From NCBI GenBank assembly GCA_019454045.1, contig SKCR01015057.1:62001-126000 (forward strand): a stretch of 64,000 bases of DNA, given 5' to 3'. Both the position numbers and the translations under genes were made by a program. The notes beneath the pieces are model-generated. The model did no database searches and was not told the DNA's origin. It was given only the letters and a program-made list of their open reading frames with translations. Source of the stretch: Zanthoxylum bungeanum. Its lineage: Eukaryota > Streptophyta > Magnoliopsida > Sapindales > Rutaceae. Shown here piece after piece: positions 47,593 to 56,978 of this stretch. The stretch's first letter is position 1. Every line of letters starts with the position of its first letter.

Positions 47593-48246
47593 ATGGAAGC
47601 CACTTCAAGAATACGAGTTGAAAACATCTGTGTGTTTTGTGGTACTAGTGTTGGTGTTAAGCCACAATACGTAGAAGCAGCACAGGAATTGGGTCGAGTC
47701 TTAGCTGCAAAGAATATGCACTTAGTATATGGCGGAGGCAATCTTGGACTTATGGGGATCGTTTCAAAAGCTGTACAGGAAGGAGGCAGTCACGTTTTGG
47801 GAATCATCCAAAAACCATTGGCAGAACCAAATCTTATTGGACCATCAAACGGAGAGGAACTGATCGTGCCAGGTATGTCTGAACGATTGGTAGAAATGAT
47901 TAACTGTGCTGATGCTTTTATTGCTTTGCCAGGTGGCTTGGGTACATTGGAGGAAATTTTTATAGTGTTATCTTGGGCGAACCTGAACATACACCAGAAA
48001 CCGCTTGGACTGTACAACGTTGAAGGATTTTATGATTTTCTTTATCTGTTTCTTGATGATGCTCGGAGAAATGGGTTCGTGTCAAAACCTATGAAAGAAC
48101 TCCTCTTTACTGCCAGAACTGCTCCGGATCTAATAGACCAACTCTTAGCCTATGAACCACAAGTTGACCCTATCCTTTCAAAGATAAATTGGTCCGAGGA
48201 CGATCGTGGTAAGAGGCATCAGATTAATCTGGATCTTAACCTTTAA
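47593..48246 (+). CDS. LOG: LOG-type cytokinin phosphoribohydrolase carried by a retrotransposon (cargo gene 2)
   Basis: A 217-aa intact, intronless ORF. LOG enzymes hydrolyse cytokinin riboside 5'-monophosphates to free active cytokinin bases. Seen here: a Rossmann start ICVFCGTSVG (12-21), nucleotide loop [10 protein letters not shown] (46-55), the conserved Arg in MSERLVEM (R98), and the signature PGGLGTLEE (113-121) with its catalytic Glu, followed by WANLNIHQKPLGLYNV (128-143). The signature has Leu where plant LOGs usually have Tyr (PGGYGT). The protein is about the usual length. The C-terminus ends LDLNL, an EAR-like pattern unusual for LOG. Plant LOG genes normally have several introns, so this copy likely came through an RNA intermediate. 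It lies inside Athila-B between integrase and PPT, and a second copy is in the sister element, so it is cargo and not a resident gene. Activity is unproven. Confidence 0.9.
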   Translation: MEATSRIRVENICVFCGTSVGVKPQYVEAAQELGRVLAAKNMHLVYGGGNLGLMGIVSKAVQEGGSHVLGIIQKPLAEPNLIGPSNGEELIVPGMSERLVEMINCADAFIALPGGLGTLEEIFIVLSWANLNIHQKPLGLYNVEGFYDFLYLFLDDARRNGFVSKPMKELLFTARTAPDLIDQLLAYEPQVDPILSKINWSEDDRGKRHQINLDLNL

Positions 48247-48305
48247 TTTCCTGTAGAATTTCAGCTAACCATGTATTATCTTCTAAACTCTTCTTCTACT
48301 GTTTA

Positions 48306-48346
48306 AGACATTGGGGACAATGTCTCATTTAGGTTTGGGGGAGGGA
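48306..48346 (+). promoter_or_regulatory. Hairpin and second PPT-like tract after LOG
   Basis: AGACATTG-GGGA-CAATGTCT is a perfect 8-bp stem with a 4-base loop (48306-48325), followed by TTTAGGTTTGGGGGAGGG. The same pair is conserved in the sister element (52344-52363 hairpin). Similar hairpin plus purine tract occurs before the 3' LTR in many Athila-type elements; here it may be an additional plus-strand primer. Confidence 0.6.
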
Positions 48347-48764
48347 ATTAGTTGATCAGTACCTTGTTTTTAGTTTGTGTTTTGTTTTTATTTTTAGTCC
48401 TAAATTTTTCAAAAACACAAAAAAAATTGAAAATTTTTCAAAAATTACAAAAATATTTTGTGTTTTTATTTTGACTAAAAAGGTGAAATTGGTAAGAGAT
48501 AGCTGAGTAAGAGGTTTTCACTCCTGAGACGTATCTCAAACCTATTTCGGAACAAGTTAATTTTTGTTTATTTCCTTTTGAATTATTTAATTTGTGAATT
48601 CTCCATAAAACTGACTAAAATGGATCTTCATATGCTCAGTTAGCAGATATTATCAACATGCATTGTAACATACGGACATGAGCTAAAATTGAAAAGTTTG
48701 TAATATTCAGTGCTTTAGTTTAATTGGAGGAAGCATCTTAAAAAAGTGATGGAGTAAAAAAAAA
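48347..48764 (+). other. Athila-B plus 3' UTR
   Basis: Non-coding, with an A/T-rich low-complexity part (48400-48480). Conserved in the sister element at about 51900-52320. Confidence 0.5.
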
Positions 48765-49008
48765 CATCTGAGATCCGAGTTATTAAGTCTGTAAGGGTGT
48801 TTTAACACCTAGTGCCCTAAAACCAACTGGTTTGGGAGTCTCTGCCCAAAGCTCGCTACATGGATCAAAGATGCTGCAAAAATATATATATCTGAAGTCT
48901 GAGTAATTAAGTCTGTAGGGGTGCCTTAACATCTGGTGCCCTAAAGCCAATTGGTTTGGGAGCCACCGACCCAAAGCTCGCTACATAGATGGAAGATATT
49001 GTATATAA
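48765..49008 (+). repeat. Two tandem 124-bp repeats in the 3' UTR
   Basis: Shared landmarks TTAAGTCTGTA, GGTGCCCTAAA, TTGGTTTGGGAG and CCAAAGCTCGCTACAT occur in two direct copies. The sister element retains only a short part (51868-51895), so the duplication is specific to this copy or was lost in the other. Confidence 0.9.
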
Positions 49009-49369
49009 ATAATAAAAAAAAATCAAAAATCAAAGAAAAAAACCAGAAAAATGAGAAAAAAATATTTCATTGCTACAAAAAGGTGTGAATTCTGATAAAA
49101 CTTTAGGACAAAAATATTACCCTCTTATCAACTGCAATTGTGACTTTTGTGGGCAAAAATGAGTTGTTTAATATTTTTTCGGCTGTGTATATGGAGAATG
49201 GTAAATATAATAGGAGAATTTACTTATTCAGTAATTTAGAAAGAAAGAAAACAACTACTAACTTGGAGTAGAAGTTTCACATGATTAGTCACTAACTTCT
49301 TTATTCTCTTTTCACTTGTCTTTTTGCTTTTGTGTGCATTAGTTTCACTACCTTTTTACTTTTGTAAAA

Positions 49370-49495
49370 TTTTTGTGGGTATCATTGCTGTAAACCCTCA
49401 CGAGACTACAACTCGTCCACTAGGGACACCTAGGGATTTAAAGGCTTGTTGCATATGCTAAATGCAACCGTGATCCCTACGAAAGTGGCTTAGTT
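49370..49495 (+). other. Conserved 3' UTR box shared by Athila-A and Athila-B
   Basis: A run with GTGGGTATCATTGCTGTAA, CTCACGAGACTACAACTCGT, CCTAGGGATTTAAAGGCTTG and TACGAAAGTGGC. Present also in Athila-B minus (51735-51850) and Athila-A (61845-61960), although these families differ greatly elsewhere. The ACGAG/CTCGT pair could form a stem. Likely a cis-acting RNA element; inference. Confidence 0.65.
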
Positions 49496-49553
49496 TAATT
49501 TTAACTGTTTCTTGTATTTTATTTTGTTGTTTTGCTCGAGGACTAGAAAAATG

Positions 49554-49568
49554 TTAGGTTTGGGGGTG
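49554..49568 (+). promoter_or_regulatory. Athila-B plus polypurine tract
   Basis: TTAGGTTTGGGGGTG directly before the 3' LTR start TGATGAGC. Confidence 0.9.
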
Positions 49569-50195
49569 TGATGAGCAAAATGTTAGCATTTTAACGAAGT
49601 GCAGTTTTGGAAATTCCAGTTTTGCACATCTGTCGTATTTTGGTCATAACCTTTTACTCCGATATCGGATTGAGCTGATTCAAGTTCCAAATTAAAGAAG
49701 ACTCAAAGATCTACAACTTTGAAAGACAAAATAATTTCGAATTATGAATATTTCATGCCCTAAATTGATGAACCATCCAAAAGTGTGTTGTGTGTAATTA
49801 TTAAAGTCACTTTCAATCATTTTCAAAGCAGAAAATAAATTAATAAATAAATAATAAAAATTATCAAATCACCACCAAACATGATAAGCAATTAGTGGAG
49901 CAATTAATAATGGATTTGGTGGATGATTTGATGGAGGTAAAATCTTACCTATAAATACCAAGCCATTTCATTTGTAAATTCATACTTTCTTCTAAGGAAT
50001 TCCTTAAGAATACTAAGAAGATTGTATCTTGTTTGTTTATTTATACCTTTCAGTAATTAATTTCCGCTTTCACACTTTCTTTTCTTTACTTTTCAGTTTT
50101 TACTTTCCGCAATTTACTTTTATGCACAATACTTTTCTTTCTTTAATTTTCAGTTTTTACTTTTCAGTAATAATGAGGTAACTCCCATTTGCTGG
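49569..50195 (+). repeat. Athila-B plus 3' LTR, truncated
   Basis: It starts TGATGAGCAAAATG and matches the 5' LTR with a deletion of about 190 bp after the first 20 bases; it stops at TTTGCTGG. About 1.3 kb of LTR is missing. At 50194-50195 (shared GG) it passes into the 3' LTR of the minus-strand sister. Confidence 0.88.
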
Positions 50196-51656
50196 TGATC
50201 AGACAACAAGAAACATTAAGCTTAAAACTTAATAAGTAAACCTTTAAATTACCCAAACTATAAATAACCCCTTATAAACCTGTGATATTGGAATTCATCA
50301 CAACCCCAAATAACTAACTTAGTTACGACACATAACTAGGGCTAGTAAAAACTTAAATAAAATAAAAGACATAAAGTAAAATACTGAAAAGTAAAGTGCT
50401 GAAAAGTAAATGACAGAAAATAAATGCTGAAATTAAATACTGAAAAATTAAATGCTGAAAAGTAAATGCTGAAAGTAAATTACTGAAAAGTAAATGCTGA
50501 AAGTAAATTGCTGAAAGTAAATTGTTGAAAAGTAAATGCTGAAAGTAAATTGCTGAAAAGTAAATAAAGTAAAAGTACAATAAAAGAAAATGTTGAGGAA
50601 AAATGATCCACTTTTATTACTTATATTTTAGATATCTCCTTTAATATAATATATTATCTTTGCATGATAATTACCAACCAGCCATATAGACGGTATTTAG
50701 ATTAAGTCAAATTAATAATTAATTACCAACCGACCAATATGGCGGTATCCTCGTTAAATCAGGTTTTAACTAGTTTATATATTATAATTAAGGGAGATTA
50801 ATCTAAATATTAGTAATAAAAGTTTTACATTTTACCCCAGCAAAGGGGAGTTACCTCCTCATTACTGAAAAGTAAAAACTGAAAATTAAAGAAAGAAAAG
50901 TATTGTGCGTAAAAGTAAATTGCGGAAAGTAAAAACTGAAAAGTAAAGAAAAGAAAGTGCGAAATCGAAAATTAATTACTGAAAGCTGTAAATAAACAAA
51001 CAAGATACAATCTTCTTAGTATTCTTAAGGAATTCCTTAGAAGAAAGTATGAATTTACAAATGAAATGGCTTGGTATTTATAGGCAAAATTTTGCCTCCA
51101 TCAAATCCATTATTAATTGCTCCACTAATTGCTCCACTAATTGCTTATCATGTTTGGTGGTGATTTGATAATTTTTTTTTTTTTATTTTTTTTTTTTTTG
51201 CTTTGAAAATGATTGAAAATGACTTTAATAATTACACACAACATACTTCTGGATGGTTCATCAATTTCGGGCGTGAAATCATCAGAATTCGAAATTATTT
51301 TGTCTTTCCAAGTTGTAGATCTTTAAGTCTTCTTTAATCTTAAACTTGAATCAGCTCAATCCGATATTGGAGTAAAAAGTTATGCCCAACATACGAAAGA
51401 TGCGTAAAATTGGAATTTACAAAACTGCACTTCGTTAAAACGCCCTTTCAAGTTTCCAATCTCCAAAATTAATATGTCAAGTCCAATTTTTGCCCTTATT
51501 TGACCCACATTTCGTCCTAAATGATTTCATTGTGTCCCAATATTATTTTATCTGCAAAATAAACTAAAACATATCAAAACGTTCATCAAACCCGAGAAAC
51601 TAAACAAAATATTAAGTAAAAAGGGCGGTAAATATTGATATATTTTCCCCACATCA
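50194..51656 (-). repeat. Athila-B minus 3' LTR, truncated at the junction
   Basis: On the minus strand it starts TGATGTGGGGAAAATATATC beside the PPT and matches the 5' LTR to GGTGATCAG, where it meets the plus-strand sister LTR. It includes the short-repeat block (50370-50580) and a poly-T run (51172-51200). Confidence 0.9.
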
Positions 51657-51672
51657 CACCCCCAAACCTAAC
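51657..51672 (-). promoter_or_regulatory. Athila-B minus polypurine tract
   Basis: Minus-strand TTAGGTTTGGGGGTG against the 3' LTR start. Confidence 0.88.
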
Positions 51673-52422
51673 ATTTTGCCAGTCCTCAAGCAAAACAACA
51701 AAATAAAATACAAGAAAAAAATTAAAATTAAACTAAGTCACTTTCGTAGGAATCACTGTTGCATTTAGCATATGCAACAAGCCTGTAAACCCCTAGGTGT
51801 CCCTAGTGGACGAGTTATAGTCTCGTGAGGGCTTACAGCAATGATACCCACAAACGTGAGGGCTTACAGACTTAATAACTCGGATCACAGACGTTTTTTT
51901 TTTTACTCCATCACTTTTTGAGATGTTTCCTCTAATTAAACTAGAGCACTGAATATTACAAACTTTTCAATTTTAGCTCATGTCTGTATGTTACAATGCA
52001 TGTTAATAATATCTGCTAACTGAGCATATGAAGATCCATTTTAGTCAGTTTTATGGAGAATTTAGAAATTAAATAATTTAAAATGAATTAAACAAAAACT
52101 AACTTGTTTCAAAAATGGTTTGAGATACGTCTCAGGAGTGAAAACTCCTTACTCAGCCATCTCTTACAAATTTCATCTTTTTAGTCAAAATAAAAACACA
52201 AAAACACAAAATATTTTTGTAATTTTTGAAAAAATTTCAATTTTTTGTATTTTTCGAAAAAATTTAGACTAAAAGAAATAAAAACAACACACAAATTAAA
52301 AACAATGTACTGATCAACTAATTCCCTCCCCCAAACCTAAATGAGACATTGTCCCCAATGTCTTAAACAGTAGAAGAAGAGTTTGGAAGATTGTACCTGG
52401 TTAGCTGAAATTTTATACGAAA
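51673..52422 (-). other. Athila-B minus 3' UTR
   Basis: Non-coding. It contains the conserved 3' UTR box (51735-51850) and the hairpin plus purine tract (52325-52363), equivalent to those in Athila-B plus. Confidence 0.7.
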
Positions 52423-53054
52423 TTAAAGGTTAAGATCCAGATTAATCTGATGCCTCTTACCACGATCGTCCTCGAACCAATTTATCTTTGAAATGATAGG
52501 GTCAATTTGTGGTTCATAGGCTAAGATTTGGTCAATTAGATCCGGAGCAGTTCTGGCAGTGAAGAGGAGTTCTTTTAAAGGTTTTGACACGAACCCATTT
52601 CTCCGGGCATCATCAAGAAACACACAAAGAAAATCATAAAATCCATCAACGTTAAACAGCCCAATTGGTTTCTGGTGTATGTTCAAGTTCGCCGAAGGTA
52701 GCACTATAAAAATTTCCTCCAAAGTGCCCAAGCCACCTGGCAAAGCAATAAAAGCATCAGCACGGTTAATCATTTCTACCAATCGTTCAGACATACCTGG
52801 CACGATCAGTTCATCTCCGTTTGATGGTCCAATAAGATTTGCCTCTGCCAAAGGTTTCTACCTCCTTCCTGTACAGCCTTTGAAACGATCCCCATAAGTC
52901 CAAGATTGCCTCCGCCATATACTAAGTGCATATTCCTTGCAGCTAAGACTCGACCCAATTCCTATGCTGCTTCTATGTATTGTGGCTTAACACCAACACT
53001 AGTTCTGCAAAACACACAGATGTTTTCAACTCGTCTTCTTGAATTGGCTTCCAT
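52423..53054 (-). pseudogene. LOG: LOG pseudogene in Athila-B minus
   Basis: The same LOG as at 47593-48246, but disabled: a nonsense TAG (52962-52964) at the codon equivalent to Gln31, and a 22-bp deletion near 52858 that shifts the frame. The downstream 142 codons stay open and keep MSERLVEM, PGGLGTLEE and the LDLNL end. The SW pair (127-128) is PS here. Against the intact copy this stretch shows roughly 16 amino-acid-changing and 11 silent differences by eye, many of them I/L/V, D/E or Y/F swaps. Confidence 0.9.
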
Positions 53055-53384
53055 GTTTTACTCTAGATGTCTTCATAAGTGCAATGATGAGTTGAATTTA
53101 TAACACATGAAAATGGTGAGTAAAATAATAGCACTAGTACTTGCCAAATGACAATTATTAGTTAATAGTAAAAAAAATCGTGATAGTCAAAAAGGTCTGG
53201 ATCATGTCGGAGAAAATAAAAGAAAACAACAAAATAAATTACAATTAATAGGAAAAGATAAAGAGATATAATATTTACAAGAAAAGTAGCGGCTAGATTG
53301 ACATCTATGTGTCATGGACAAGCTTCCCATCCAATTTTCTTATAAATTGGCAAACAGGGTCTTTTTGAGTAAGATTCCCGAGAC

Positions 53385-53852
53385 TTAACTGTTGTCTTTC
53401 TTTTTGAAATTGTGTATGTAATTGCGAATGGCTATATGAACATATCCACTGGGATGCGTCTCAAGAGTCGAAGATATATTATCTACAGACTCCTTACTCA
53501 AGCCATCCCTAATGAATTTAATTTTATCTTCGTGATTATCATACATCATTACTAAAGAACGACAACGAGTATTGCAATTCCAGCGTGCACATTTGTAACA
53601 AACACCCATTTGCTTAGCTCTACGTTTATTTGCATAGGTGCTTCTTCCAAAACCAGGCAGATGTGAAATAAAAGATTCAGAAGACTCACCTGCCAATCGG
53701 ACCCGTGCTTCAATTACCCAACGAAGATCATTAGGAACACCATGGATCGTTAGTAATCTCATCCGTTCTAAACGAGCTTTGTAGACTTTCATCAGAGAGT
53801 TTTGTGGGAGAGAAGGAAATTGCTTGTGAAGTTTTGCGAGAACTTCTTCCAT
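53385..53852 (-). CDS. Cysteine-rich NABP-like protein, second copy
   Basis: A 155-aa frame starting MEEVLAKLHKQFPSLPQN. It keeps GFGRSTYANKRRAKQMG and the zinc ligands C-x2-C-x4-C-x3-C (CYKCARWNCNTRC). An extra Cys of the plus copy (residue 91) is Trp here, which shows that it is not one of the four ligands. The C-terminal 15 residues differ because of a small shift (RNYIHNFKKKDNS), so the protein ends early. An acceptor-like TTTTTGCAG precedes it (minus, near 53865). The same caution on the viral likeness applies as for the plus copy. Confidence 0.6.
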   Translation of the reverse strand: MEEVLAKLHKQFPSLPQNSLMKVYKARLERMRLLTIHGVPNDLRWVIEARVRLAGESSESFISHLPGFGRSTYANKRRAKQMGVCYKCARWNCNTRCRSLVMMYDNHEDKIKFIRDGLSKESVDNISSTLETHPSGYVHIAIRNYIHNFKKKDNS

Positions 53853-53990
53853 CCTGAAATGTCTTAATCTGCAAAAACTAAACACACAAAATTAAATCAC
53901 ACCAAATCACAATATATACACAAATTACATGGGTTGCCTCCCTGCTAGCGCTAAGTTTAAAGTCGTCAGCTAGACGTGACTTCTCGATCG

Positions 53991-55461
53991 TTAGGCTGGA
54001 TCTGAAAGTGTGACACTTTCTTTTTGTCGCTTAAACGATTCTCCCCAGTAGTGTTTGACACGTTGACTGTTAACCTTGAATGTTTCGTTGGTTTTGGGAT
54101 CCAGTAACTCAACAGCTCCATATGGTAAAACCTGAGTGATCACAAATGGACCTGACCACCTTGATTTCAACTTTCCAGGGAAAAGTTTCAACCGTCAATT
54201 GTACAACAACACTTGTTGCCTTAGTTCCAACTGTATGTACACTATTTTTCGATCATGCCATTTCTTGGTCTTTTCTTTGTACAATCTGGCATTCTCATAA
54301 GCCTGTAAGCGAAATTCCTCCAATTTGTTGAGTTGGTGAAGTCGTTTCTCTCCTGCAGCTTGTGAATCAAGATTCAACTTCTTCAGTGCCCAGTACGTCT
54401 TGTGTTCAAGCTCAACTGGCAGATGGCACACTTTTTCAAACACCAATCGATATGGGGACATACCAATGGGTGTCTTGTAAGCTGTTGGTAGGCCCATAAT
54501 GCATCATCTAGTTTTGTAGACCAATCTTTCTTGTTGATCCAACAGTTCTCTCCAAGATTCTTTTGATTTCCCTGTTTGAAACTTCAACCTGTCCGTTATA
54601 ATGTGGATGGTAAGCAGTGGCAACCTTGTGAGTAACTCCGTATTTGGATAGGAGTGCATCAAAGTATCTGTTACAGAAATGTGAGCCACCATCACTGATA
54701 ATTGCCCGAGGTGTTCCGAACCGAGTGAAAATATTCTTTTTCAGGAATTTGATCACCACTTTTGAATCATTGGATGGTAGTGCAATTGCTTCAACCCATT
54801 TGGAGACGTTGTCTACAGCAACCAAGATGTACATGTTTCCGAATGATGGAACAAAGGGTCTCATGAAATCTATACCCCCCACATCAAATATCTCCACTTC
54901 CACAATGTTTTGCAACGGTCCTTCATTTCTCTTCGAAATATTCCCCATTCTCTGGCACATGTCACATTGAAGAGCAAAAAGATAAGCATCTTTAAAAAGA
55001 GTGGGCCAGAACAAACCTGATTGTAGGACTTTGGCTGCAGTTTTGTTTCCGCTGAAGTGTCCGCCATATGGTGATGAATGACAGTGCTGTAAAACACTGT
55101 TGACCTCCTCTTGTGGAACACACCGTCTCAATAATTGATCAGCACACTGTTTGAATAGGTACGGCTCATCCCAGACATAGTGCTTGACTTCTTTGAAGAA
55201 TTTCTTCTGTTGCTGAGTTGTCCATTCTAACGGCCATTTTCCTGACACAATGTAGTTGACATAGTCAGCATACCAAGGGGCATCTTGCTGTTTCATGGCA
55301 AACAACTGTTCATCTGGAAAAGTTTCTTTGATTAACAGATCTTTGCCAGATGTTTCTCCATTCTCGAGCCTTGATAGATGATCTGCCACTTGGTTTTCTG
55401 TCCCTTTCCTATCTCGAATCTCCACGTCAAATTCTTGCAGAAGAAGTATCCAACGGATCAA
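53991..55461 (-). pseudogene. pol: Athila-B minus integrase, with upstream RNase H tail
   Basis: The main frame 54508-55461 begins with [20 protein letters not shown] (RNase H/connection end) and includes the zinc-binding part ([14 protein letters not shown] and [12 protein letters not shown]), the first Asp in [13 protein letters not shown], and [15 protein letters not shown] to [12 protein letters not shown] with exactly 35 residues between Asp and Glu. Frames 54195-54497 ([20 protein letters not shown]) and 53991-54191 (SRWSGPFVITQVLPYGAVEL) complete the C-terminus after two breaks. Gypsy-type DD35E integrase; inactive as it stands. Confidence 0.93.
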
Positions 55462-55720
55462 TCTGGGTTTGGCATCTTTCTTCGTGATCAGATATTTGAT
55501 TGCTGAATGATCTTGTAGACCACCACTTTGGGACCCAGCAGATAGGAGCGGAATTTGTCAAAAGCGTACACAACTGCAAGCAACTCCTTTTCAGTGGTTG
55601 TGTAGTTGAGTTGAGCTTTATTCAAAGTTCTGCTGGAGTAGTAAATGGTGTGGAAAATCTTTGCTTTGCGTTGTCCCAAAACTGCACCTACAGCAAAATC
55701 ACTAGCATCACATATCACTT
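55462..55720 (-). pseudogene. pol: Athila-B minus RNase H
   Basis: The frame reads MICDASDFAVGAVLGQR, YYSSRTLNKAQLNYTTTEKE and [17 protein letters not shown], the standard Ty3 RNase H motifs with the DAS Asp and the TEKE Glu. Small shifts separate it from RT and from the next frame. Confidence 0.93.
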
Positions 55721-55744
55721 CAAATGGAAGGGTCCAGTCTGGTG

Positions 55745-56942
55745 CTACAATGTGGGGGCAGAAATCAGCTTATGTTTTAAGATCTCGAAAGCTTCCTGAC
55801 ATTCTTTGGTGAAGTTGAAAGGCACATCCTTCTCCAGAAGATTGCACAGAGGTTTAGCAATCTTGGAAAAGTCTTTGATAAATCTCCTGTAAAAACCTGC
55901 ATGTCCGAGAAAGCTCCGAATCCCTTTGACAGATGTCGGCGGAGGTAGTTTTTCAATGGTTTCAATCTTTGCTTTGTCTACCTCAATTCCTTTTTGTGAG
56001 ATCCGGTGTCCAAGAACAATGCCCTCATGTACCATGAAATGGCATTTCTCCCAATTGAGCACCAGATTTGTATCTTCGCAACTTTGTAACACATGTTCCA
56101 AATTTTTCAAGCAGTGGTCAAAAGAATCTCCAAACACAGAAAAGTCATCCATAAAAACCTCCATACTCTGCTCCAGCATATCTGAGAAGATGGCCATCAT
56201 GCAACGCTGAAATGTAGTAGGGGCATTACATAATCCAAATGGCATTCTGCGGAAAGCAAAAGTACCATAGAGACATGTAAAGGTAGTTTTCTCCTGGTCT
56301 TCTAGTGCGATGGCAATCTGATTGTACCCTGAATATCCGTCCAGAAAATAATAGAACTCATGTCCCGCCAGTCTGTCTAACATCTGGTCAATGAATGGTA
56401 GCGGAAAATGGTCCTTTCGTGTTACTTTGTTCAGCTTTCGGTAGTCCATGCATACTCTTCATCCAGTCACCTTTCTGGTTGGGATTAGCTCGTTCTTTTC
56501 ATTGGTAACCACAGTGATTCCTCATTTCTTCGGCACACACTGTATAGGACTCACCTAAGTACTATCTGAGATGGGGTAAATGATGTCAGCATCCAACCAT
56601 TTGATGATTTCTTTCTTACGACCTCCTTCATGATTGATTGAGTCTCCGTTGATGTTCCACTGTGGGTTTGTACTCATCATTCATCAGAATCTTGTGCATA
56701 CAAAATGATGGACTAATGCCTCGAATATATGCTATAGTCCAGCCAATGGCTCTTTTGTGCTCTCGTAATACTCTCAGTAACTTTTCTTCCTGCTCTAATG
56801 TTAGTGAAGAAGAAATAATAACAGGTAATTCAGAAGAGTTTCCAAGAAATGCATACCTGAGATGGCTCGGAAGTAACTTCAGCTCCAGTTGTGGTGGTTC
56901 TTCAATCGAAGGCTTGATTCGATCTTTCTTCGGCAGTTCCAA
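55745..56942 (-). pseudogene. pol: Athila-B minus reverse transcriptase, broken
   Basis: The 234-aa frame 55745-56449 holds DYRKLNKVTRKDHFPLPFID, YNQIAIALEDQEKTTFTC, FRRMPFGLCNAPTTFQRCM and the catalytic EVFMDDFSVFG (FMDD variant), then GIVLGHRISQKGIEV and FLGHAGFYRRFIKDF of the thumb. The N-terminal part (56628-56942, PPQLELKLLPSHLRYAFLG) is in another frame, with stops between 56449 and 56628. Ty3/Athila type. Confidence 0.94.
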
Positions 56943-56978
56943 GCTTTCAACTGGTGGTGTTGATTTGAATCGAAATGG

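Larger units (their letters stand above)
41737..50195 (+). mobile_element. Athila-B plus: deletion derivative carrying two cargo genes
   Basis: Full 5' LTR (41737-43903), PBS (43910), broken gag, a protease fused in frame to the integrase C-terminus, a cysteine-rich gene (46803-47315), an intact LOG gene (47593-48246), PPT, and only about 627 bp of the 3' LTR. The 3' LTR stops at a tail-to-tail junction with a minus-strand sister element. RT, RNase H and most integrase are deleted (about 2.6 kb compared with the sister), so it needs trans-acting enzymes. The cargo sits where Athila elements usually carry an env-like ORF. Confidence 0.88.

Noticed and set aside
47593..48246. LOG as an ordinary host gene
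   Set aside because: No introns, sits between integrase and PPT of a recognisable element, and an inverted second copy shares the same neighbours on both sides.
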